A stretch of DNA of 64,000 nucleotides from JBDSSS01 sp963764195 (lineage in GTDB: Bacteria; Actinomycetota; Actinomycetes; Actinomycetales; Dermatophilaceae): positions 62,001-126,000 of the forward strand of contig CAVXRG010000001.1 of the NCBI GenBank assembly GCA_963764195.1, given 5' to 3'. Under the pieces are notes generated by a model. That model searched no databases, had not been told where the DNA came from, and worked only from the letters and a program-made list of their open reading frames with translations. Of the stretch, positions 14,337 through 23,089 are shown in pieces. The first letter of the stretch is position 1; every line of letters starts with the position of its first letter. The position numbers and the translations under genes are program-made.

Positions 14337-14426
14337 TGGCGGTGGCGGTGGGATTTGAACCCACGGTGGAGTTACCCCCACACACGCTTTCGAGGCGTGC
14401 TCCTTAGGCCGCTCGGACACGCCACC
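14337..14426 (-). tRNA. tRNA-Ser, anticodon CGA
   Basis: On the minus strand: GGTGGCG acceptor strand, D arm GTCCGAGCGGCCTAAGG, anticodon stem ACGC/GCGT around the loop CTCGAAA (anticodon CGA), a long serine-type variable arm, T arm GTGGGTTCAAATCCCAC, and CGCCACC closing the acceptor. The discriminator is G and CCA is encoded (14337-14339). All stems pair. The island lies directly at its 3' end. A GC hairpin (CGGCCC/GGGCCG at 14293-14319) beyond the 3' end may terminate it. Confidence 0.95.
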
Positions 14427-14436
14427 GAGGGGAACC

Positions 14437-14925
14437 CTACCGGAGCCTGCGGCCCTCGAAGAAATCGACGAGCAGCCTCGCGGACTCCTCCGCGCGGACG
14501 CCCCCGACCACGTCGACGGGGTGCAGCGCGAGGGGGTCGCGCAGCAGGTCCCACACGGACCCGCATGCCCCGGCCTTGGGGTCCCACGCGCCGAAGACGA
14601 CCCGCTCGACCCGCGCCGCGGCCGCCGCGCCGGCGCACATGACGCACGGCTCGAGGGTGACCACGAGCGTGCAGCCGGTGAGCCGCCAGGCTCCGAGCGC
14701 CGCCGCCGCGTCCCGGAGCGCGACGACCTCCGCGTGCCCGGTGGGGTCCGACTGCTCCTCCCGGACGTTGCGGCCGCGGCCGACGACCCGCCCCTCGGGG
14801 TCGACGACGACGGCGCCGACCGGCACGTCCTGGGAGCCGACGGTCGCGGCGGCGAGCTCGAGCGCCTCGCCGAGCCAGGCGGCATACGTCTGCGCGTCGG
14901 TCGGGGTCTGCGGTGGCTCGCTCAC
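14437..14925 (-). CDS. tadA: tRNA(adenine34) deaminase TadA-like
   Basis: 162 aa from a GTG. It has the zinc-deaminase motifs HAE (GHAEVVALRDAA, near 64) and PCVMC (EPCVMCAGAAAAARV, near 93-97), with the Glu of HAE as proton shuttle. VPVGAVVV and RVVFGAWDPKAGACGS are typical of TadA, which makes inosine at position 34 of tRNA-Arg. The length is slightly short of E. coli TadA but normal for actinobacteria. It is divergent from upp, with only 17 bases between start codons. Confidence 0.92.
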   Translation of the reverse strand: MSEPPQTPTDAQTYAAWLGEALELAAATVGSQDVPVGAVVVDPEGRVVGRGRNVREEQSDPTGHAEVVALRDAAAALGAWRLTGCTLVVTLEPCVMCAGAAAAARVERVVFGAWDPKAGACGSVWDLLRDPLALHPVDVVGGVRAEESARLLVDFFEGRRLR

Positions 14926-14942
14926 GCGCTAAGTTTCCACCC

Positions 14943-15581
14943 ATGGACGTCCACGTCGCAGACCACCCGCTCATCGCGCACAAGCTCACCTACCTGCGGG
15001 ACGAGCGGACGGACAGCCCGACCTTCCGCCGGCTCGCCGAGGAGCTCGTGACGCTGCTCGCCTACGAGGCGACGCGCGAGGTGCGGGTCGAGCCCTTCGA
15101 GATCACGACCCCGGTCGCGCCGACGACGGGGATCAAGCTGGCCAACCCCAAGCCGATCATCGTGCCGATCCTGCGCGCCGGTCTCGGCATGCTCGACGGG
15201 ATGGTCAAGCTGCTGCCGAGCGCCGAGGTCGGCTTCCTCGGGATGGTCCGCAACGAGGAGACCCTCGAGGTCTCGACCTACGCCAACCGGCTGCCCGACG
15301 ACCTCAGCGGACGGCAGGTCTTCATCCTCGACCCGATGCTCGCCACGGGCGGCACCCTCGTCATGGCCATCGACTACCTCACCGCCAAGGGCGCGAGCGA
15401 CATCACCGCCGTGTGCCTGCTCGCGGCGCCGGAGGGCATCGCCCACCTCGAGGCCGAGCTCGCCGACAGCGACATCCCGGTCAAGGTCGTGCTCGGCACG
15501 ATCGACGAGAAGCTCAACGACAAGGGCTACATCGTGCCCGGCCTCGGCGACGCCGGCGACCGTCTCTACGGCGTCGTCTGA
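14943..15581 (+). CDS. upp: Uracil phosphoribosyltransferase
   Basis: 212 aa, full length. Begins MDVHVADHPLIAHKLTYLRD. The PRPP loop is DPMLATGGT (about 130-138), with the Upp-type KPIIVPILRAGLGMLDGM and C-terminal GYIVPGLGDAGDRLYG. It converts uracil and PRPP to UMP in pyrimidine salvage. Start ATG 14943 is fixed by homology; the ten-codon upstream extension reads into the tadA start region. TAAGTT eleven bases upstream could be part of the -10. Confidence 0.97.
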   Translation: MDVHVADHPLIAHKLTYLRDERTDSPTFRRLAEELVTLLAYEATREVRVEPFEITTPVAPTTGIKLANPKPIIVPILRAGLGMLDGMVKLLPSAEVGFLGMVRNEETLEVSTYANRLPDDLSGRQVFILDPMLATGGTLVMAIDYLTAKGASDITAVCLLAAPEGIAHLEAELADSDIPVKVVLGTIDEKLNDKGYIVPGLGDAGDRLYGVV

Positions 15582-15627
15582 CCGACCCTTCGGGCGAGGC
15601 CGTTTGCCGCTGGGTATGCCGCTGGGC

Positions 15628-16638
15628 TCAGCCCGGCAGTTCGTCGCCCCACTGCGCGTCGCGCGCCGCGCGGTAGACCGGTCCGGCCTTCTTCGAGACG
15701 ATCTCGCGCCCGGCCGTGCCGTCGGGGCGGCAGGCCCGGAACTCGACGAGGCCCTTGCGCTTGGTCGGGTGGCGCAGGATCCGCGCCGCTGACGCCCGGC
15801 GGACCGGCGCCGCGGGCTCGGTCGCCGCGACCCAGGCGAACTTCTCGTCCTCGTAGGACAGCTCACCGCCCTTGATCCGCCGGTGCTCGGCCGATCGCTC
15901 GGTGCGGGCCACGAAGTGGCACCAGTCACCGCGGTCGAGCGGGCAGACCGCCTCGTGCGGGCACGGGCCGGCGAGGTGCCACCCGGCGTCCAGCAGCGCC
16001 GAGCGCACCCGGAGGACCCGGGCGTAGCCGTCGGGCGTGCCCGGCTCGGCGACGACGACGACCCGGCCGCGGGCCATCGCGTCGGCGGTGAGCCGGTCCT
16101 GCTGCTGCTCCGACAGCTCGCTGAGCACGTAGGAGACCGTGACGAGGTCGGTGTGCAGGTACGGCCAGGCGCCGGCGACGGCCCGCTCGAAGCGCGCCGC
16201 CCGCAGGGCCGGGTGCGGCGCGTCGGTGACGAGCCCCCGGCCGAGGGCCAGCGCGGCGTCGACCTGGTCGAGGACCGTGACCGAGCCGAGGCCCGGGAAG
16301 GTGGCGGCCGCCGCCCACGCGGCAGCACCCGTGCCCCCGCCGAGGTCGAGCAGGCTCCGCGGCGCGAGGTCGACCTCCGCCAGCCGCGGGGCGAGCTGCC
16401 CGAGCAGCCGGGCCAGGGCGGCATGGGTCGCGGGCATCCGGTAGGCGGCATAGGCCGCGACGTGCGCGCTCGAGGCGAGGATGGCGCTCTCGGCCGGGGC
16501 CACCGCGCGGTAGCGGGCCACGAGGGAGGCGGTCGCCCGGGCCAGGTCGCGCTCGGGCACCTCGCGCAGGGCCCGCTCGAGAGCAAACCGCAGCTCGGCG
16601 GCATACGAGCCGTGCGAGGGGGACGGAGCGGGCGACAC
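15628..16638 (-). CDS. Rsm22-family small ribosomal subunit methyltransferase-like protein
   Basis: 336 aa from a GTG. SAM-binding motif LLDLGGGTGAAAWAAA at about 94-109 and a post-II motif around TVSYVLSELSEQQQDRL. A Cys cluster, CPHEAVCPLDRGDWCHF near 224-240, is the Rsm22 signature; in related proteins it binds an iron-sulfur cluster. Further on come ELSYEDEKFAW and a basic C-terminal OB-like part. The family is linked to ribosome assembly; a specific methylation target is not proven. It stands alone, convergent with upp. Confidence 0.85.
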   Translation of the reverse strand: MSPAPSPSHGSYAAELRFALERALREVPERDLARATASLVARYRAVAPAESAILASSAHVAAYAAYRMPATHAALARLLGQLAPRLAEVDLAPRSLLDLGGGTGAAAWAAAATFPGLGSVTVLDQVDAALALGRGLVTDAPHPALRAARFERAVAGAWPYLHTDLVTVSYVLSELSEQQQDRLTADAMARGRVVVVAEPGTPDGYARVLRVRSALLDAGWHLAGPCPHEAVCPLDRGDWCHFVARTERSAEHRRIKGGELSYEDEKFAWVAATEPAAPVRRASAARILRHPTKRKGLVEFRACRPDGTAGREIVSKKAGPVYRAARDAQWGDELPG

Positions 16639-16777
16639 GCGCCGAGACTACTGCCGCCCCACCCGACACGCGGGCCCCTTCCCTCACACCACCACCGACG
16701 TGCGGCACACTGAGGGCCACCCCTGCGCCGGGGACTCGGTCAGCGAGCCCGGACACTGCGACGAGGAGCACCGACGA

Positions 16778-16945
16778 ATGAGCAAGGCACGCAAGGTCAT
16801 CCTGTGGGTGGTGCTCGCGTTCTTCGTCTATGCGATCTTCACGTCCCCCGACAAGGCAGCGGACATCGTGGCCAACATCTGGGGCGTCATCGTCGACGGG
16901 TTCAACGCGATCCTCCAGTTCTTCAACTCGCTGCTCAGCCGCTGA
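16778..16945 (+). CDS. 55-aa single-pass membrane protein
   Basis: Begins MSKARKVILWVVLAFFVYAI: a short basic start and a strong transmembrane helix (about 8-25), then an amphipathic, hydrophobic C-terminal half (IVDGFNAILQFFNSLLSR). GAGGAG lies eleven bases before the ATG. It lies 24 bases ahead of the PH-domain membrane protein and is probably co-transcribed with it. No family name comes to mind; small partners of this kind are common in actinobacteria. Confidence 0.7.
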   Translation: MSKARKVILWVVLAFFVYAIFTSPDKAADIVANIWGVIVDGFNAILQFFNSLLSR

Positions 16946-16969
16946 TGCGGTCGGGTTGACGGGCCCGCG

Positions 16970-17785
16970 ATGGCGCAGCGAGGACGCACCCGGAAGGTCC
17001 CCCCGGGACTGACCCCGATCCTGCTGCCCGGGGAGCGGCTCGTCGCCGCCGTGCACGCCCACTGGGCCAAGCAGATCGAGCCGGTCGCCTCGACCGTCGG
17101 GGCCTTCGTCGTCGCCGCGTGGGTCGACTCCAACCTCACGGCGAAGACCCAGGCCGTCGGCACCGTCGTCTGGCTGCTCGCCCTCGCCGTCGCGCTCCGG
17201 CTGGCCTGGCGCCTGCTCGAGTGGCGCCACGACTGGTTCGTCGCGACGGACAAGCGCCTCATCATGCGTTACGGCCTGATCACCCACAAGGTCGCGATGA
17301 TGCCGCTGATGAAGGTCACCGACATGAGCTACCAGCGCACGATCCCCGGTCAGCTGCTCGGCTACGGCCGGTTCGTCATGGAGAGCGCCGGCCAGGACCA
17401 GGCGCTCCGAGTGGTCAGCTGGGTGCCCGACTCCGACCGCATCTACCGGTCGATCTGCTCCGAGATCTTCCACATCGAGCCCGACAGCGGCGCCGACGCC
17501 TGGGCCACCTTCACCGGGGACGACGACGACCGGGGCCCGCGCGGCGCGGGCCCGGCGGGCCCGGCTGACCCCCGGGGCCACACCGCCCCCGGGGCCGATG
17601 ACCCCGGCGACGACGGCTACCCCGACGTGCCCGCCATCCACAACCCGGTGCAGGACCGGCTCGACTCCTACTCGCGCGCAATCCCCGTGCGCCCGAAGTC
17701 GGGCGGCGAGTCGATCTACGAGAGCGAGGACCGGCGCCGGCGCCGCCGGTCCGAGGACACCGGCCCGATCTGGCCGCCGTCCTGA
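16970..17785 (+). CDS. Membrane protein with bacterial PH domain (bPH_2-like)
   Basis: 271 aa. Two transmembrane helices (about 45-80, around VASTVGAFVVAAWV and VVWLLALAVALRLAW) precede a PH-like beta barrel: WFVATDKRLIMRYGLITHKV, then MMPLMKVTDMSYQRTIPGQL, then GYGRFVMESAGQDQALRVVS. The C-terminal 90 residues are low-complexity, Asp/Gly/Pro- then Arg-rich, probably disordered. Such proteins are usually cytoplasmic-facing scaffolds of unknown function. Related bPH proteins appear at 62583-64000. Confidence 0.8.
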   Translation: MAQRGRTRKVPPGLTPILLPGERLVAAVHAHWAKQIEPVASTVGAFVVAAWVDSNLTAKTQAVGTVVWLLALAVALRLAWRLLEWRHDWFVATDKRLIMRYGLITHKVAMMPLMKVTDMSYQRTIPGQLLGYGRFVMESAGQDQALRVVSWVPDSDRIYRSICSEIFHIEPDSGADAWATFTGDDDDRGPRGAGPAGPADPRGHTAPGADDPGDDGYPDVPAIHNPVQDRLDSYSRAIPVRPKSGGESIYESEDRRRRRRSEDTGPIWPPS

Positions 17786-17968
17786 GCTTCCCTGAGAGGT
17801 GACTGGCAGGAAGCCGTGCATCGGCCGCACCGACCGCACCGCAACGCACCGCAACGCACCGACCGGCGCCGGAGCCGCCCCGGCCTCGAGCGGTCCTTCA
17901 CCGTGCCGGGCAACCCCGTCATGCCAGGGAGTCGGTCAGGCAGGGCTGACTCGCGACGCTGGTCTCCG

Positions 17969-20014
17969 TCAGCTCCCGTCGGGCACGTTGGCCTCGAGCT
18001 CGTCGAGCCAGGCGGCGGCGCTGACGTCCGACGGCATCCGCCAGTCACCGCGCGGAGACAACGAGCCGCCGGCGACGACCTTGGGGCCGTTGGGCAGCGC
18101 CGACCGCTTGAACTGGTTGGCGAAGTAGCGACGGACGAACAGCTCCAGCCAGCCGCGGATGGTCGCGAGGTCGTATGCCGTCCGCTCGGCCTCGGGGTAG
18201 CCCGCGGGCCACTCACCCGCCTCGGCGTCATGCCAGGCGTGCCAGGCCAGGAACGCGATCTTGGACGGGCGGTAGCCGCGACGCAGCACATGGAAGAGGG
18301 TGAAGTCCTGCAGCGAGTAGGGCCCGATCTTGGCCTCGGTGCTCTGGGGCCGCTCGCCATCCTTGGCCGGTACGAGCTCCGGGCTGATCTCCGTGTCGAG
18401 CACCGAGGTCAGCGTCGCGCCGACCCGCTCCGGGAACTGTCCGGAGGAGACGACCCAGCGGATCAGGTGCTGCATCAAGGTCTTCGGGATGCCGGTGTTG
18501 ACCGCATAGTGCGACATCTGGTCACCGACGCCGTAGGTGCACCAGCCGAGGGCGAGCTCGGAGAGGTCACCGGTCCCGAGGACGATCCCGCCGCGCTGGT
18601 TGGCGATCCGGAAGAGGTAGTCGGTGCGCAGACCGGCCTGGACGTTCTCGAAGGTGACGTCGTAGACCTCCTCGCCGCGCCCGAAGGGGTGGTCCATCGC
18701 GGCGAGCATCGAGGTCGCGGCGGGCCGGATGTCGAGCTCCTCCCACGTCACCTCGAGCGACTCCATCAGGTCGATCGCGTTCGCCTTCGTGTGGTCGCTC
18801 GTCGCGAAGCCGGGCATCGTGAAGGCGAGGATGTCGGCGCGGGGCCGGCCGAGCCGGTCCATCGCCTTGGCGGCGACGATGAGGGCCTGGGTGCTGTCGA
18901 GCCCGCCGCTCACGCCGATGACGACCTTCGGATGGCCGATGGCGCGCAGCCGCTGCTCGAGCCCGGCGACCTGGATGTTGTAGGCCTCGTAGCAGTCGAG
19001 CGCGAGCCGGGCCTCGTCGTCGGGGACGAAGGGGAAGCGGTCGACCTTGCGGCGCAGCCCGATGTCGCCGGTCGGCGGGTCGAGTGCCAGCTCGACCGTG
19101 CGGAACTCGCCGGTGCGGCCGGCGTGGGTGCGCCGGTTGTCATCGAACGTGCCCTGGCGCTGGCGCTCCTGGCGGAGCAGGTCGAGGTCGAGGTCGGCGA
19201 CGGAGGAGCGCGGTCCCTCGGGGAAGCGCTCGGTCTCGGCGAGAAGCACGCCGTTCTCGTAGACCATCGTCTGCCCGTCCCACGAGAGGTCGGTCGAGCT
19301 CTCCCCCTCGCCGGCGGCGGCATAGAGGTAGGCCGCGAGGCAGCGGGCCGACGCACTCCGGCAGAGCAGGTGCCGGTCGTCGGCCTTCGCGACGGTGATC
19401 GGCGAGCCGGAGAGGTTGGCGAGCACCGTCGCCCCCGCGAGGGCGGCCTCGGCGCTCGGCGGGACCGGCACCCACATGTCCTCGCAGACCTCCGCGTGGA
19501 CGACGAACCCGGGCAGGTCGCTCGCGCGGAAGAGGAGGTCGGTGCCGAAGGGGAAGCGGTGGCCGGCCGCCTCGAGCACCTCGCCGCGCTGGTCGTCACC
19601 CGGGGCGAAGTGACGCCGCTCGTAGAACTCCCGGTAGGTCGGCAGGTAGGCCTTCGGCGCGGCCCCGATGATCTCGCCGCGGTGGATGACGACGGCGCAG
19701 TTGTAGAGCCGGTTGCCCTTGGCGAGCGGCGCGCCGACGACGACGACCGGTCGCAGGTCGGCCGTGGCCTCGGCGACCCGGGCCAGGGCGCTCTCCACCG
19801 CGTCGAGGAGTGGGTCCTGCAGCAGCAGGTCGTCGATGGCATACCCCGACAGGCACAGCTCGGGATAGAGGGCGAGCGCCACGCCCTCGGCGTGCAGGGC
19901 GCGCACCGAGGCGATGACGACGTCGGCGTTGCGCTCCGGGTCGGCCGCGGCGATCGGCAGGGTCGTGGCGGCGACGCGCGCGAACCCGTGCCGGTAGGCG
20001 CTGAAGAAGTCCAT
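17969..20014 (-). CDS. nadE: Glutamine-dependent NAD+ synthetase
   Basis: 681 aa, the long two-domain form. The N-terminal nitrilase-type glutaminase has its triad: Glu in PELCLSGY (about 51), Lys in APKAYLPTY (about 119), Cys in EVCEDMW (about 178). The C-terminal synthetase has the PP-loop SGGLDSTQ (about 370) and GTGDLSELALGWCTYG. It makes NAD+ from deamido-NAD, with ammonia channelled from glutamine. Start MDFFSAYRHGF (20014) is preferred over the ATG at 20032 because the family begins this way. Confidence 0.95.
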   Translation of the reverse strand: MDFFSAYRHGFARVAATTLPIAAADPERNADVVIASVRALHAEGVALALYPELCLSGYAIDDLLLQDPLLDAVESALARVAEATADLRPVVVVGAPLAKGNRLYNCAVVIHRGEIIGAAPKAYLPTYREFYERRHFAPGDDQRGEVLEAAGHRFPFGTDLLFRASDLPGFVVHAEVCEDMWVPVPPSAEAALAGATVLANLSGSPITVAKADDRHLLCRSASARCLAAYLYAAAGEGESSTDLSWDGQTMVYENGVLLAETERFPEGPRSSVADLDLDLLRQERQRQGTFDDNRRTHAGRTGEFRTVELALDPPTGDIGLRRKVDRFPFVPDDEARLALDCYEAYNIQVAGLEQRLRAIGHPKVVIGVSGGLDSTQALIVAAKAMDRLGRPRADILAFTMPGFATSDHTKANAIDLMESLEVTWEELDIRPAATSMLAAMDHPFGRGEEVYDVTFENVQAGLRTDYLFRIANQRGGIVLGTGDLSELALGWCTYGVGDQMSHYAVNTGIPKTLMQHLIRWVVSSGQFPERVGATLTSVLDTEISPELVPAKDGERPQSTEAKIGPYSLQDFTLFHVLRRGYRPSKIAFLAWHAWHDAEAGEWPAGYPEAERTAYDLATIRGWLELFVRRYFANQFKRSALPNGPKVVAGGSLSPRGDWRMPSDVSAAAWLDELEANVPDGS

Positions 20015-20084
20015 GGCGACAGTCAATCGCATCGGCTGGTCGGCGTGACTCCGGTCGCAAACCGGGGACGCACCCGCCCGATCA

Positions 20085-20101
20085 TACTACGATTTGTAGT
20101 A
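20085..20101. promoter_or_regulatory. BlaI/MecI-like palindrome upstream of the pyridoxamine-oxidase-like gene
   Basis: TACTAC-GATTT-GTAGTA is a perfect dyad in an AT-rich patch between nadE and the divergent gene at 20152. It resembles the mycobacterial BlaI operator core (TACTAC...GTAGTA), but the spacer is 5 rather than 4 bases. No BlaI-type regulator gene is in the window. Confidence 0.5.
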
Positions 20102-20151
20102 GCCGGATCGGCTCGCGGTCCGCGCCAACCGACTCCCGAAAGGTGGCGACC

Positions 20152-20592
20152 ATGTCCGACCATGACAGCCCCGTCCACATCCTCCATCCGGAGGAGTCGT
20201 GGGAATTCCTGCGCTCGCACGAGTTCGGGCGCCTCGCGTACCACCTGGTCGGTGAGGTCCACATCACGCCGATCAACTACGCGATCGACCGCGAGCGCCT
20301 GCTCTTCATGACGGCCGAGGGGAGCAAGCTCCTCGGCGTGACGATGAACGCCGACTCTGCCTTCGAAGTCGACGAGATCACCGAGGACCACGCGACGAGC
20401 GTCGTCGTCCGGGGCATGGCCCGAGAGCTGCACGGCCGGGAGAAGGACGTCGTCGAGTCGCTCCCCCTCCGTCCCTGGGTCAACACCCCGAAGTTCTCCG
20501 TCGTGGCCATCGCCGTCGACGAGATCACCGGTCGCCGCTTCGACCTGAACCGCCCGTGGCTGCACGAGCGGACCGACACGGCCTCCGTCTGA
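20152..20592 (+). CDS. Pyridoxamine-5'-phosphate-oxidase-like flavin-binding protein
   Basis: 146 aa with the split-barrel pattern of the PNPOx-like family: SWEFLRSHEFGRLAYHLVGE, VHITPINYAIDRERLLFMTA and GSKLLGVTMNADSAFEVDEI. Families with this start usually bind FMN or F420, or serve as small stress-response reductases; catalytic residues cannot be assigned by eye. GAAAGGTGG precedes the ATG at 20152. The palindrome at 20085-20101 likely controls it. Tandem repeats and a strong hairpin follow the stop codon. Confidence 0.8.
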   Translation: MSDHDSPVHILHPEESWEFLRSHEFGRLAYHLVGEVHITPINYAIDRERLLFMTAEGSKLLGVTMNADSAFEVDEITEDHATSVVVRGMARELHGREKDVVESLPLRPWVNTPKFSVVAIAVDEITGRRFDLNRPWLHERTDTASV

Positions 20593-20622
20593 CACCGTCT
20601 GACACCGTCTGACACCGTCTGA
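20590..20622 (+). repeat. Tandem 10-bp repeat spanning the stop codon
   Basis: TGACACCGTC occurs three times in a row and a fourth partial copy begins; the first TGA is the stop codon of the preceding gene. Each unit supplies another TGA. A similar stop-codon duplication occurs at 28529-28583. Confidence 0.85.
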
Positions 20623-20642
20623 CCCAGCCCGACTCCACCGTC

Positions 20643-20676
20643 TCCGGGCGGGCCCCGTTCGTGGGGCCCGCCCGGA
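20643..20676. terminator. Strong bidirectional hairpin between convergent genes
   Basis: TCCGGGCGGGCCCC pairs perfectly with GGGGCCCGCCCGGA around the loop GTTCGT (14-bp stem, nearly all GC). It sits between the ends of the PNPOx-like gene and kbl and is a plausible terminator for both, though without a T-tract, as is common in actinobacteria. Confidence 0.8.
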
Positions 20677-20687
20677 CGCGTCCGTCG

Positions 20688-21881
<1,194 letters not shown>

Positions 21882-21978
21882 CGGTGTCCTTCAGGTCGGG
21901 TGCGTGTGGCGACCCCAGCGTATGCCGCTCCCGACCGTTCCCAGCGGGGTGACCGCCCCCGTCTGCCAGACTCGGGGA

Positions 21979-22428
21979 GTGACGGCGGACCTGCGGGGCG
22001 ACCCGGTGCCCTCGTGGGCGCGGGGGCGCTTCGGTGCCGCCCGGGTGGCCCGGCTGGGCACGCGCACCGCGGACGGAGCTCCCCATGTCGTCCCGATCGT
22101 CTTCGCCCTCGTCGGGGAGGTCGTGTGGAGCGTCGTGGACCGCAAGCCCAAGTCCACGCAGCGACTGCGGCGGCTCGCCAACATCGTGTCCGAGCCGCGC
22201 GTCAGCCTTCTCGTCGACCGGTACTCCGATGACTGGGACCAGCTGTGGTGGGTGCGCGCCGACGGCACGGCCACCGTCGAGGATCCGGACACCTCGACCG
22301 AAACGCTCGCTGCCCTGGACGCGTTGACGGTGAAGTACCGGCAGTACGTCGACGCCCCGCCGCCGGGTCCGCTCGTGCGCGTCGAGGTCCGCACCTGGCG
22401 AGCGTGGCGGGCGTCACCGCAGGCGTGA
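21979..22428 (+). CDS. PPOX-class F420/FMN-dependent oxidoreductase-like protein
   Basis: 149 aa from GTG 21979. Split-barrel flavin-binding pattern: GRFGAARVARLGTRTADGAP, HVVPIVFALVGEVVWSVVDR, KSTQRLRRLANIVSEPRVSL, then DQLWWVRADGTATV. It resembles the PPOX-class family found in F420-producing actinobacteria. Earlier ATG and GTG codons in frame exist (21922, 21949), but homology starts at the chosen one. Divergent from kbl; no obvious pathway link. Confidence 0.75.
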   Translation: MTADLRGDPVPSWARGRFGAARVARLGTRTADGAPHVVPIVFALVGEVVWSVVDRKPKSTQRLRRLANIVSEPRVSLLVDRYSDDWDQLWWVRADGTATVEDPDTSTETLAALDALTVKYRQYVDAPPPGPLVRVEVRTWRAWRASPQA

Positions 22429-22448
22429 GCAGGCGGCCCCGGTCCCCG

Positions 22449-23021
22449 TCACGGCCCCGCTGAGGGGCGAACGGCATACCGGACGTAGACGGTGCCGCCG
22501 GTGAACCTGCGCTCCTCGAGCAGCTCCAGCCCGGTGCGGTAGCCGTCGGGCAGGGCCCGGGTCCCGCCACCGATGACGACCGGCACGAGGAAGAGGCGGA
22601 TCTCCGAGACGAGCCCGGACTGCAGCGCGTAGCCGGCGAGGCGGGGTCCACCGACGCTGACGTCAGCGTCGGCGGCGGCGACCATGGCCCGCACCTGCGC
22701 GGGGTCGAAGGCACGCTCAACCCGGGTGCGCGCGCTCCCGACGGACTCGAGCGTGCTCGAGTAGACGACCTTCTGCGCCGACTGCCAGATCTGCGCGTAG
22801 TCGTCCAGGACGGACCCGGCGGGGTCGTCGGTGGCGGCGGTCTCCCAGTAGACCATCGTCTCGTAGAGGCCGCGGCCGCAGAGGTAGGTGCCGACGGGGC
22901 GCTCGAGGTCGTTGATGAAGGCGTGCACCTCGTCGTCCGGCCCGGCCCAGTCGAAGTTGCCGTCGGCGTCGGCCACGTAGCCGTCGAATGACGCTATGGA
23001 TGTGTAGACGAGTCGTCCCAT
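22449..23021 (-). CDS. Dihydrofolate-reductase-like (RibD C-terminal) protein
   Basis: 190 aa beginning MGRLVYTSIASFDGYVADAD, the typical start of the RibD_C/DHFR-like family, with YLCGRGLYETMVYWETA, VVYSSTLESVGSARTRVERA, DVSVGGPRLAGYALQSGLVS and RLFLVPVVIGGGTRALPDGY. It would bind NADPH. True substrates in this family are mostly unknown, and it is not a bona fide DHFR or RibD. It stands between convergent PPOX and divergent antiporter genes. Confidence 0.85.
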   Translation of the reverse strand: MGRLVYTSIASFDGYVADADGNFDWAGPDDEVHAFINDLERPVGTYLCGRGLYETMVYWETAATDDPAGSVLDDYAQIWQSAQKVVYSSTLESVGSARTRVERAFDPAQVRAMVAAADADVSVGGPRLAGYALQSGLVSEIRLFLVPVVIGGGTRALPDGYRTGLELLEERRFTGGTVYVRYAVRPSAGP

Positions 23022-23089
23022 GTGCTGCCCCTTGTCCCGGTACCCGCCGCCCCACCCTAGGGCCCGCCGCCCCGGGCTAGGGTGCGATC

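Larger units (their letters stand above)
8513..14426. mobile_element. Genomic island integrated at tRNA-Ser(CGA), rich in toxin-antitoxin modules
   Basis: About 5.9 kb bounded by a decayed tRNA 3'-end copy (8513-8585) and the intact tRNA-Ser gene (14337-14426). Between them are a tyrosine recombinase (frameshifted), a GNAT enzyme, an orphan CxxC protein, a DUF4259-like protein and four toxin-antitoxin pairs. Base composition is visibly less GC-rich than the flanks. The host-typical heptamer GTATGCC/GGCATAC, which recurs roughly every 1.5-2 kb elsewhere, was not seen from about 6.5 to 14.9 kb. A directly repeated element with core RCGTCCGNNNHTGCCGC occurs at eight module boundaries, always in the same orientation. 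Boundaries are approximate. With its recombinase broken the island is probably fixed, kept by its addiction modules. Confidence 0.75.

Noticed and set aside
17816..20311. Very long plus-strand open frame opposite nadE
   Set aside because: High-GC antisense artefact: low-complexity Arg/Gly/Ala protein without motifs, while nadE has all catalytic residues.
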